DNA of 64,000 nucleotides from Massilibacillus massiliensis (GTDB taxonomy: Bacteria > Bacillota > Negativicutes > FLKF01): contig NZ_LT575483.1 of the NCBI RefSeq assembly GCF_900086705.1, positions 2,617,189 through 2,681,188 on the forward strand, written 5' to 3'. A program made the position numbers and the translations under genes. Positions 26,093 through 34,600 of this stretch are shown here, one piece after another. How positions within the stretch are numbered: the first letter of the stretch is position 1; each line of letters starts with the position of its first letter. The notes beneath the pieces were generated by a model, which saw only the letters and a list, made by a program, of their open reading frames with translations, searched no databases and was not told where the DNA came from.

Positions 26093-27520
26093 ATGAGATT
26101 AGAACATGATTGTATTGGGGAAATGGAAATTGAAGATGAACTGTATTATGGGATTCAAACGGAACGTGCCAGAAACAACTTTGCTGTATCAAATACGACC
26201 TATGAATCATATCCAGTTTATTTGAGGTCGATTGCATATTTAAAAATTGCGGCAGCAAGAGCAAATAAAGAAATTGGTGCATTGCCGGCAGAGCTTGCGG
26301 ATGCAATTTGCCAGGCTGCAGAAGAAGTAATTCAAGGGAAACTCCAGGGGATGTTCCCAGTGGATGTTTTTAGCGGGGGAACTTCGGTGAATATGAATGT
26401 CAATGAAGTTATTGCGAATCGAGCCAATGAAATTCTTACAGGCCATAAAGGATATGAAAAAGTTCATCCAAATACACACGTGAATATGGGACAATCAACA
26501 AATGATGTGATTCCAGCTGCCATTGAGATTAGCTGCTATTATTATTTTGAAGATCTTATCAAAGAATTAGAACAATTATTAACAGTTTTAGATGAAAAGA
26601 AAAAAGCATTTGCCGATGTTGTCAAAATTGCGCGGACTTGTCTTCAAGATGCTGTTCCAATCACATTAGGACAAGAGTTTTCTGGATACTATAGTTTAAT
26701 TCATCGGCAAATTGATCTTTGTAAGAAAGCACAAAATACCTGTACGCATCTTTCGTTTGGCGGCAGCGCAGTGGGGACTTGTATTGGTACGTTTCCAGGA
26801 TATTTAGAAGCAGTATATCGGCATCTGGAAAAAGTAACTGGAATTCCTGTGAAATGTCGTGAGAATATTATTGATGGCTATCAGAATGACGATGGATTTC
26901 TTATGGTTTCAGCTACATTAAAAAGTGTGGCGACCAGTATCAGCAAAATGTCGCGTGATTTCAGATTAATGTCATCTGGCCCACGGGCAGGATTGAGTGA
27001 GATTAACCTTCCTTCTTTACAGCCGGGATCATCCATTATGCCGGGGAAAATTAATCCTGTGATTCCTGAAATGATGATTCATATTTGTTATCAAGTCTGC
27101 GGAAATGACTTGGCAGTTACGATGTCAGTTGAAGCTGGAGAATTGGATCTTAACGTTTGGGATGCTCCGCTTCGTAAATGTATACAAGAATCATTTATTC
27201 TTCTAACAAATGGTTTACATTTATTTACGAATAAATGTGTAAAGGGAATCACTGCAAATGAAAAAAATTGCCGCTCTTATGCGGAGCGGTCTTTAGCAAA
27301 TGCAACGATTCTTGCAGCTATTTATGGATATGAAAAAGGGACTGCTATAGTGAAAGAAGCCTACCAGAACAATGAATCTATCAAAGAAACTGCAATTAGA
27401 AATCAGATCCTCTCTCCAGAAGAAGCAGAGATTGTACTAGATCCAATGCTTTTAACAGATCAGGTAAAGTGCAGTGAAATAGTAGAAAAGTATAAAGAAA
27501 AAATAAAAGTTACTAAATGA
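26093..27520 (+). CDS. aspA: Aspartate ammonia-lyase
   Basis: 475 residues. ATG 26093 is preferred over GTG 26084, having GAAGGG 8 bases upstream. Fumarase/aspartase superfamily signature SSIMPGKINPVIPE near residue 316, FPVDVFSGGTSVNMNVNEV near residue 95, and HPNTHVNMGQSTNDVIPAA near residue 125. The M-N-V-N-E-V pattern and length favour aspartase over class II fumarase. It converts aspartate to fumarate and ammonia. It lies 15 bases after the dicarboxylate transporter, so imported aspartate would be split and the fumarate reduced to succinate for export. Confidence 0.88.
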   Translation: MRLEHDCIGEMEIEDELYYGIQTERARNNFAVSNTTYESYPVYLRSIAYLKIAAARANKEIGALPAELADAICQAAEEVIQGKLQGMFPVDVFSGGTSVNMNVNEVIANRANEILTGHKGYEKVHPNTHVNMGQSTNDVIPAAIEISCYYYFEDLIKELEQLLTVLDEKKKAFADVVKIARTCLQDAVPITLGQEFSGYYSLIHRQIDLCKKAQNTCTHLSFGGSAVGTCIGTFPGYLEAVYRHLEKVTGIPVKCRENIIDGYQNDDGFLMVSATLKSVATSISKMSRDFRLMSSGPRAGLSEINLPSLQPGSSIMPGKINPVIPEMMIHICYQVCGNDLAVTMSVEAGELDLNVWDAPLRKCIQESFILLTNGLHLFTNKCVKGITANEKNCRSYAERSLANATILAAIYGYEKGTAIVKEAYQNNESIKETAIRNQILSPEEAEIVLDPMLLTDQVKCSEIVEKYKEKIKVTK

Positions 27521-27600
27521 TAAAAAGTAGTATGCAAAGGTTGGAGAAGTCGTAAATTTGACATAAAGCAACTTAACTTTAGGATAAGGAGATTTTCATT

Positions 27601-29088
27601 ATGCGAGATAGAATCAAAACGGAATTATTGGATTATTTCAAAGATGAAGTAATCTATCCTGGAATTGTCCAAGAGTATAAAATTGGTTTTCATGAAATGA
27701 TTTTATTGAACAAGGCATATGCCATTATGCTAGTAAAAGAAAAAATATTGGATGCAAAGCAAGGCAAGTTAATTCTTCAAGGTTTAACAAAAGTTCACAA
27801 AAACTTAAAGCCAGAGGATCTGGATGGAAAATATGAAGAACTTTATTTCAATGTTGAGCAGGCGCTTGTGAAGGAAATAGGGATTAAAGTTGCAGGGAAA
27901 CTTCATGCAGGGAGAAGTCGAAACGATATTTATGCAACGCTTTGGCGAATGGAAATAAGAAAATCGGTTTGGGATATTTTAAAGCAGATCATTGCGTTGA
28001 AAACCGTGATTTTAAAAAAAGCCTCGGAAAATATAGAAACTATATTAACGGGATATACACATACGCAGCCGGCACAACCGATTACACTTGCCTTTTATTA
28101 TATGGCAGTTTTTCAGGTGCTAAATCGTGATTTTATGAGAGTGAAAAATGGTTATGAAAGAACGAATTTATCTCCTTATGGGGCTGCAGCTCTTGCGGGG
28201 ACAGGCTTTCCGATTGATCGTCAAAGATTAAGTGATTTACTTGGTTTTGATCAGGTCTTAACAAATGCATTAGACTGCGTTGGATCAAGAGATTATTTAT
28301 TGGAAATAGAATCAGCATTGGCGATTATGATGACGAATGTTAGTAGAATCGCACAGGATCATTACTTGTGGGCTACAAATGAATTTGATTTATTGGATAT
28401 TGATGGCTCACTTACAGTTTGCAGCAGTATCATGCCGCAAAAGAAAAATCCTGTTTCGCTGGAATACGTACGGGCAAAAGCTTCTCATATGGTAGGATCC
28501 CTAGTATCGAGTTTCTGTGTTTTGAAAAATACGCCATTTTCATTATGTATGGATTTATTTGAAACGCACGGTGACTATTGGAATGCGCACAAAGAAGTTA
28601 TGCATAGTTTAGGGTTGTTAAAGGAAACGATACAACATTCACAATTGAAGAAAGAAATTGCTTATAAAAAGACACAAGAAAATTTTTCAACAGTTACGGC
28701 GCTTGCTGATTATCTGGTTGGAAAGTTTGATATATCTTTTGTTGAAGCGCACGATATTGTGGGAGGCATGGTTGCAGAAGTAATAGAGCAGGGAGCCTCT
28801 GTAAGTGGAATGGATAGCATGCTTCTTGAAAAATACTCAAAAGAAATTTTAGGAAATGCACTTGTGTTAAGTTCAGAAGAGATTGAAAGTGTTTTAGAAC
28901 CTTCTAAAAATATTCAATCTAAAACGAGTTTGGGCAGTCCGAGCAAAACTTCTGTTGAAAAAATGCTGGATGAAGCGCAGTCGTGTTTAGCAGAGGATAA
29001 GAAATGGTTAGATGCTCAGATTAAACAAGTAGAAAAGGCTTATCAAAAAATAGAAATAGAAGAAAATAAAATTCTCAGTGTAGAATAA
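27601..29088 (+). CDS. Argininosuccinate-lyase-like fumarate-releasing lyase
   Basis: 495 residues from ATG 27601. ArgH-type motifs are present: LHAGRSRNDIYATLWRM near residue 100, THTQPAQPITLAF near residue 160 and SSIMPQKKNPVSLEY near residue 275. It is about 30 residues longer than typical ArgH and ends in a charged helix. No argG or other arginine genes are near. Its neighbours are a dicarboxylate transporter and aspartase, so a catabolic role on an N-succinyl (dicarboxyethyl) compound that yields fumarate is more likely than arginine synthesis. EDDS lyase is a known ArgH relative with such a reaction. The substrate is unknown. Confidence 0.75.
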   Translation: MRDRIKTELLDYFKDEVIYPGIVQEYKIGFHEMILLNKAYAIMLVKEKILDAKQGKLILQGLTKVHKNLKPEDLDGKYEELYFNVEQALVKEIGIKVAGKLHAGRSRNDIYATLWRMEIRKSVWDILKQIIALKTVILKKASENIETILTGYTHTQPAQPITLAFYYMAVFQVLNRDFMRVKNGYERTNLSPYGAAALAGTGFPIDRQRLSDLLGFDQVLTNALDCVGSRDYLLEIESALAIMMTNVSRIAQDHYLWATNEFDLLDIDGSLTVCSSIMPQKKNPVSLEYVRAKASHMVGSLVSSFCVLKNTPFSLCMDLFETHGDYWNAHKEVMHSLGLLKETIQHSQLKKEIAYKKTQENFSTVTALADYLVGKFDISFVEAHDIVGGMVAEVIEQGASVSGMDSMLLEKYSKEILGNALVLSSEEIESVLEPSKNIQSKTSLGSPSKTSVEKMLDEAQSCLAEDKKWLDAQIKQVEKAYQKIEIEENKILSVE

Positions 29089-29102
29089 TTCTTTTAAATA
29101 TA

Positions 29103-29149
29103 AACAGATACGATTAGGAGTATATACTTGAAATCGTATCTGTTTTTTT
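29103..29149 (+). terminator. Terminator of the dcu-aspA-lyase operon
   Basis: AACAGATACGATT pairs with AATCGTATCTGTT and is followed by a T run. Confidence 0.92.
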
Positions 29150-29275
29150 CATATGTGAATAAGTAAACCTATATAATGAATTACTTTAATATATTACGAA
29201 AATAACAACATAAAACCAATTGCAAATTATAGATTGATAGGTTGAAAAACGTCGGAATATGTAAAACGAAATTAC

Positions 29276-29304
29276 TGGACAAGGAAATTTTTCTGTGATA
29301 GTAT
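29276..29304 (+). promoter_or_regulatory. Promoter of the cobalamin-controlled operon
   Basis: TGGACA (29276-29281), 17-base spacer, TAGTAT (29299-29304), about 55 bases before the first cobalamin aptamer. Confidence 0.6.
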
Positions 29305-29357
29305 GTAGGCAAATAAAGGGATAAAAGGAAAACAAAGAAAATTTAAATAAAGCTATT

Positions 29358-29555
29358 TCGGTACAGGTGCCTTTCGGGGCTTAATAGGGAAGATCGGTTA
29401 AAAGCCGACACGGTCCCGCCACTGTAATGGGGAGCAATGCTAAGAGATACCACTGGGATATATGCCTGGGAAGGTTTGGCGGCGCGATGAACCAGAGTCA
29501 GGAGAACTGCCTGTATAACATCACCGGTGACCTGCGAGAGATGGGGAGGGGATTA
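29358..29555 (+). ncRNA. Cobalamin riboswitch 1 (of two in series)
   Basis: A complete B12 aptamer with GGTGCC...GGGGCTTAATAGGGAA, AAAAGCCGACACGGTCCCGCCACTGTAATGG in sequence order, then GCCTGGGAAGG and the B12-box-like AGTCAGGAGAACTGCCTG, ending at CCTGCGAGAG. It has its own terminator downstream at 29569-29604, so it can act as an independent switch. Confidence 0.93.
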
Positions 29556-29568
29556 TGGAGTATCAGTC

Positions 29569-29604
29569 TCTCTCTGGATATTTAATCGCAGAGGGATTTT
29601 TTTT
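29569..29604 (+). terminator. Terminator of cobalamin riboswitch 1
   Basis: TCTCTCTG pairs with CAGAGGGA (one G-U) and is followed by eight T, directly after aptamer 1. Confidence 0.8.
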
Positions 29605-29659
29605 ACTATAGTAAAGTAAAGCAAAGGATAAAAGCACGAAACATATGATAATTGTATAT

Positions 29660-29860
29660 TGGGATAGGTGCTCGTGAGAGCTTAATAGGGAAGACCGGTT
29701 GAAAGCCGGCGCGGTCCCGCCACTGTAATGGGGAGCAATGCCAAGAAATACCACTGGGGTGTAAATCCTGGGAAGGTTTGGCAGAGTGAAGATCCAGAGC
29801 CAGGAGAACTGCCTATCTGACAATCACCACTTGACCTGCGAGTGACAGGGAGGAGATTAC
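29660..29860 (+). ncRNA. Cobalamin riboswitch 2 (of two in series)
   Basis: A second complete aptamer, strongly similar to the first: GGTGCTCGTGAGAGCTTAAT, GGTCCCGCCACTGTAATGGG, CCTGGGAAGGTTTGGC and GAGCCAGGAGAACTGCCTA. It lies about 100 bases after aptamer 1 and before its own terminator at 29905-29928. Together the pair would require both aptamers to be unliganded for full read-through. Confidence 0.95.
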
Positions 29861-29904
29861 GACAACTGGCAGATAACATTTATTTGTCAGGTTGAAGTAA
29901 TGCT

Positions 29905-29928
29905 TACTCCCGATAAGGGAGTTTTTTT
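29905..29928 (+). terminator. Terminator of cobalamin riboswitch 2
   Basis: ACTCCC-GATAA-GGGAGT followed by a run of seven T in total. It is the last barrier before the cobalamin-regulated genes. Confidence 0.88.
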
Positions 29929-30017
29929 ATTTGTCTTATTTTATTTAAATAAGACAAATAAAAAATTAGGTGGGAGCAGTGTGCAATAAAAACTTTTTAA
30001 GGAGGTGAGGTATTTTC

Positions 30018-30074
30018 GTGTCAGGCACTAAAAAGACCTCAGTGGCCCAAAGGCTGTTGAGTGCCGAGTTTTAA
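30018..30074 (+). CDS. Possible 18-residue leader peptide
   Basis: GTG 30018 follows TTTAAGGAGGTGAGG at good spacing and reads 18 codons (VSGTKKTSVAQRLLSAEF) to TAA. It is first in the riboswitch-controlled transcript. The strong ribosome site with no other gene to serve suggests it is translated, but it might only be a leader or a ribosome-loading site. No family is recognised. Confidence 0.45.
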   Translation: MSGTKKTSVAQRLLSAEF

Positions 30075-30095
30075 AAATAAAAAATGGGAGTGTGA

Positions 30096-31511
30096 ATGTT
30101 TATGTCTACTAAGGTTGCTTATGGTACGTATGCTTATCCGGCACCAGATTATGTAGGTGTAGGTGATATCGGAACGGCTACCTATAATGGTTCAAGTATT
30201 GCGGCACATGCCGGTGTAGTCAAAACTTATGTGGATTCTGGAATAACTAAAAAGATTGCTGGCGATCCTAAACCGTTCTATTTCAAAAACAGCGCCGGTG
30301 CCGATCGGGTGCTCGTGGCTTCTCTTGCATGGTCAGGTGGTGTGGCGAACACCCATTTTCTCATTTATCAGGCGAATGCCGACAATACTTCACCCTATAC
30401 CTGGGGCAGTCCCGTATATGGACCGCAGACCTGGTCGATTGGCAGTACCGCGATCACCAATCCCTATAAATTTGTAACCAAAACGATAGGCGGCGTATGC
30501 TATATCTATGGCATCGACTATGATAATAAGACTGTTTTCCGCATTAGTAGCAGTGAGGACACCTATACCCTTGATACTGCGCATAGTTTCACCTTTACTC
30601 CGCCAACAGGGCAAGAATCCTATGGCGTCGACTTGCAAGTCATCGGAGATTCTGTATTTGCTCTGTTTATTAGTGGTACCAATCTAACGGGAAGCAATGC
30701 TTCCTATGTGAAGAGTACTTTGGTTCGCTTAAGTACATCTCTGGACTCGCCAATCTACAAGGGACCGCATGGCTCTGCAACGGCACCGGGGTCAGAAGTC
30801 TGGCCGGCTGAAAATGCTTTTAGTATTCAAGCTTATGGGGATTATTTGTATCTGATTGCTGTCGGTGGTATGCAGCATTATACTACACCGATTACCTGGA
30901 ATCCGACATCTCGCCTCCAAAAAATTGCGATCAGTGATTTGACCGTAACTGATGTACTTAGAGCAGCTACAACTGCTGAAGCTTCAACCAAACCAAATGA
31001 TTGCTTTGATTTTCGCGCGCTCACCTTTAACAATGATGGTAGTCAGGCATTCATTTTAACTGGTGCGTATGACGCTACTTACACCATGAGCTGGCGCTTG
31101 TATGCAACTGATATGGATACGCTTGCTTCTACTAGCAACATCTCCCTAGTAAGCAGCCTAGTGACAACTAAAATTGCAAAGGTTGTAGATCACAAAAATA
31201 TTTTAGCGGGCTATCTATGGACGTTGATGTATTCGGAAAGCACGGAGTCAACTTGGTTTACACGTGGCAACGATTTGGCAATTTATGATAGTAATGGAAT
31301 CGTTGGTAGCGCTGCCACGATTACGATGCTCAGTAGCCTGGGAGCAAGTAATTCTCCTTCTCTCAATTCGATAACTCTTTATGGTGGTGAAGTTGCACCG
31401 CCAACGCAGGTTTTAAAAGGCTATGCGGCTCCAGCTTTTGTTTCCAATTCCGAACAGGCACTGATCGAACGGAAAAGACTGTTTGAATTGATGCGCAAGA
31501 ATCAAAAATAG
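30096..31511 (+). CDS. Beta-rich (propeller-like) protein of the cobalamin operon, unrecognised family
   Basis: 471 residues from ATG 30096 behind TGGGAG. It has no signal peptide, lipobox or membrane segment. The sequence is rich in Thr, Ser, Gly and Tyr and shows repeating strand-turn blocks (DYLYLIAVGGMQ, NNDGSQAFILTGAYD, AGYLWTLMYSESTES) suggestive of a beta-propeller. The C-terminal 30 residues become charged and helical (ERKRLFELMRKNQK). First long gene behind two B12 riboswitches and directly before the TonB-receptor fusion, so a role in binding cobalamin or its carrier is inferred, comparable in idea to the BtuG propeller of Bacteroides. How it would leave the cell is unclear. Confidence 0.6.
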   Translation: MFMSTKVAYGTYAYPAPDYVGVGDIGTATYNGSSIAAHAGVVKTYVDSGITKKIAGDPKPFYFKNSAGADRVLVASLAWSGGVANTHFLIYQANADNTSPYTWGSPVYGPQTWSIGSTAITNPYKFVTKTIGGVCYIYGIDYDNKTVFRISSSEDTYTLDTAHSFTFTPPTGQESYGVDLQVIGDSVFALFISGTNLTGSNASYVKSTLVRLSTSLDSPIYKGPHGSATAPGSEVWPAENAFSIQAYGDYLYLIAVGGMQHYTTPITWNPTSRLQKIAISDLTVTDVLRAATTAEASTKPNDCFDFRALTFNNDGSQAFILTGAYDATYTMSWRLYATDMDTLASTSNISLVSSLVTTKIAKVVDHKNILAGYLWTLMYSESTESTWFTRGNDLAIYDSNGIVGSAATITMLSSLGASNSPSLNSITLYGGEVAPPTQVLKGYAAPAFVSNSEQALIERKRLFELMRKNQK

Positions 31512-31606
31512 GACACGACAGAATATTTCGTAATGATAATTCTCTGTGGAAGGGAAAGTATTTTCCTTCCACTTTTTTGAATTGAACGAAGTAAGGAGAT
31601 AGAATT

Positions 31607-34600
31607 TTGCGAAAACGAAAGAATCTGATTAGTGAGGTAAAAAAAAGGCGTGTACTGCTGGTGGCATTGGTAGCGTTGGCCTTGATTCATATAACGCCAG
31701 CATATGCGTCAGAAATTCTAAACGATGCAACACCAGCTTTGAAAAAGAATATGAAAAATACGTCCTTTGCAATTGGGGCAGGGGAGACAGTGACGACTTG
31801 GTCTGGCAACAAGGAACAGTCTGGGATAATTAATGTTCGGTACAATGGCAATATCGTTGTTCTAGGCGGCGGGATTTGGCGCCCTATGGATGCAACGTCA
31901 CTTAGATTGCAAAACGGGACTTTTGAATTATATAAAGACGCCTTAGTGGATATGTCTTATAAATATGGGGAAAACTATCCGGCTAACAGTTGGAACAGTA
32001 ATATCACTAGAAGTGATCGAGGTTTTATAGCTTATAATGCTATTCTACATAACGGGGCAATTTTGCGTATGAATGTAAACGATGATTATTCGGATGATTT
32101 TGCTTTTGATAATCCTCAACTTACCGCTGGCGAAGATTCCGCTATGGTTAAGGTACAGATTCGGTATTGTAAAAACTTCGGCGGAACCGACTGGGAAGCC
32201 AGTAAGGCGAATTATTTGTCGGGAAGCACTAGTAATATTATTTCTCTGTTGAATTTAGATTCGAATGTAGCTAATAAGCTTAATTTTGTAGGACAAAGCT
32301 ATTATATTGATGATTCGCTACACAAGTATCTATTTGTGCCGGAATTAACATCAGAGACTTCTACAGATCCTTATACTGGTGCAATCTCCAAATCTTATAA
32401 AGTAGACTGGACGGCAACACGCACCGATCTTATTTCTCAGGGGGTACTCAGCGCGGCCAATGCCCAGTTGTCAATGCGCAATCTATGGCGAATGGAGGAC
32501 GGCTTGTTCTGGAAACGGGGTGAAGAGCTGCGTTTCGCGAATTCACAGGGGCAAAATGAAGGGGCAGATGGTCCTTGGGCGCAGGTTTGGCGTGGAAAGT
32601 ATAGTTTTGACGGTGCATATGGCTCTGACTTTGGGCAAAGCTACAACGGTATTCAGGTCGGTTATGATAAAGCGCGGGAAGGAAAGTTGTTTGGCGGTAA
32701 ACTGTATACGGGACTCTTTCTGAGTTTATTAAACTCAGATGTCGATTTTCGTCAACATACCATGAAAAGTGGGCTAGATGAAGCACTTTATAGCAGTTCT
32801 ATAGGCGATTTAAAGAGTAAGGGCATTGGTCTGTATACGAGTTGGCTTGGCGATAAGGGACATTACCTTGATTTGACCGTCCGTGGTTCAAAACTGAATA
32901 ATAAATACAAATATTATGATGCAGATGATGTTTTGTATGACAATGATTATAGCACATGGGCGTATGGTGCTGGCTTTCGCTATGGGTATCAAAAGGACTT
33001 GCCTCGTGGGTGGTATATACAACCACAGGTCGGTATTTCCTATGGCACGATGAAAGCGTATAGTTTTATCCAGGCTAATAATATGCGGTATAACCAAGAT
33101 AAAATGGAAATGCTCATCGGGCGCCTAGGGATCAGTGCTGGACGAAATTTTGGCAGCGGCGATAGGCAAGGCACTGTGTACGCTCGTGCCGCAGTCAATC
33201 ACGATTTTAAAGATGGCGGCAGTGCGAGTGCTGATGCTATGAATTATAGTTCATACTATCAAAAGAATGTGGTGGCATCCAGCATGGCAATGGACAATCT
33301 GGCAGGCCATGATACCTGGTATGAATTTGCCGTAGGAACCAATCTGCAGACCGGCAAAGATAGGAATACTTTTGTCGAATTGACGAAAACCGTTGGCGGC
33401 AAAGTCAATACCGATTGGCAAGTCAACGCCGGCATGTCCTGGCGTTTTGGCGGGGGTGTCTCACCGCAGACAGCAAAGCCGCCACAAGCCGATAAGACGA
33501 TCCAAGATGATCAATCGGTTAGTGGAGTGAGCAAAACAGTTGACGATGAGAAGCTGATAACGCCAACTGCTCAAACTTTTGAACAGCCAGATAATAAAAT
33601 ACAGGTTAACCAAGAAGATCAGTCTAAGACTGATCAAGCTACTCAGGTAGAAGCTGCCAGTCAGACAGATACTACAACGGTCATTACGAATGCATTTGCT
33701 CCAGAGACGGCACCGATTGTTACCTTTGACAGTGAATCCGGTATCTTTACCCTAACACCGTTGGTTGTTGAAGGGAAACGTCCCGATTGGGAGAAAAATC
33801 TTTCTCCGGGAACTGTTTCAGTTATCCACGTGCCAGAGTACAAAGGTGAAATGAAGAACCTGCCAGACCTTTTGCAGACGGTATCGGGTGTTTATGTGCA
33901 AAGACTAAGCGGTACTGGACACCACACGGTCGCCAGAGTTCGTGGATCAAGCGGTGGCCAGGTCAATATCTACATTGACGGTGTACTGGTCAACTCTACC
34001 GCTGATGCAGCAGTAGATCTTTCCACCATCCCGATTGAAAATGTTGATCATATTGAAGTCTATCGTGGGTATGTACCAGCACGGTTTGCTGGCTCGCCTT
34101 TGGGTGGTGCGATCAATATTGTGACCAAAAAACCGCAGGAAACTAAAGGAAGTATTTCCACAGGGATGCGTTCCTTTAACGGTTATGCTGGAAATTTAGA
34201 ATTGACTGCACCGCTTGGTGAGGGAAGTTTGTTGTTTGCCTTGAACCGTGACCAGTCTAAAGGAGATTTCCATTATGATAAGTATCATCCGTGGGGAAAT
34301 GTGCATGATAGTGCCGAACCTCGCTGGCGACGAAATAATGACTATCATAACACGGACGCTTTGTTAAAATGGCAGGATGATCACTGGTTTGCTAAACTGA
34401 CCTACAAAAACAATGGGACGGGGCTGCCAGACTCTGCCTCTCAGGACTGGGCCGATGCGTCCCTTGACACTATACGTCAGCATTATGGGGATAGAGTAGC
34501 AGAGTCCGTTATGAAGCTAAATAATAGATATTTGGAGACAACCAAAACAGAGTTGCTGCTAGGGCGACGGCAGACAACTGGTAATCTGGAATGGGGATGG

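Noticed and set aside
27601-29088. Simple call as biosynthetic argH
   Set aside because: Motifs fit the family, but the operon has only dicarboxylate genes and no argG, so the biosynthetic name was not assigned.
29569-29604. Second riboswitch as a degenerate duplicate without function
   Set aside because: Both aptamers keep the conserved core and each has its own intact terminator, so neither looks decayed.
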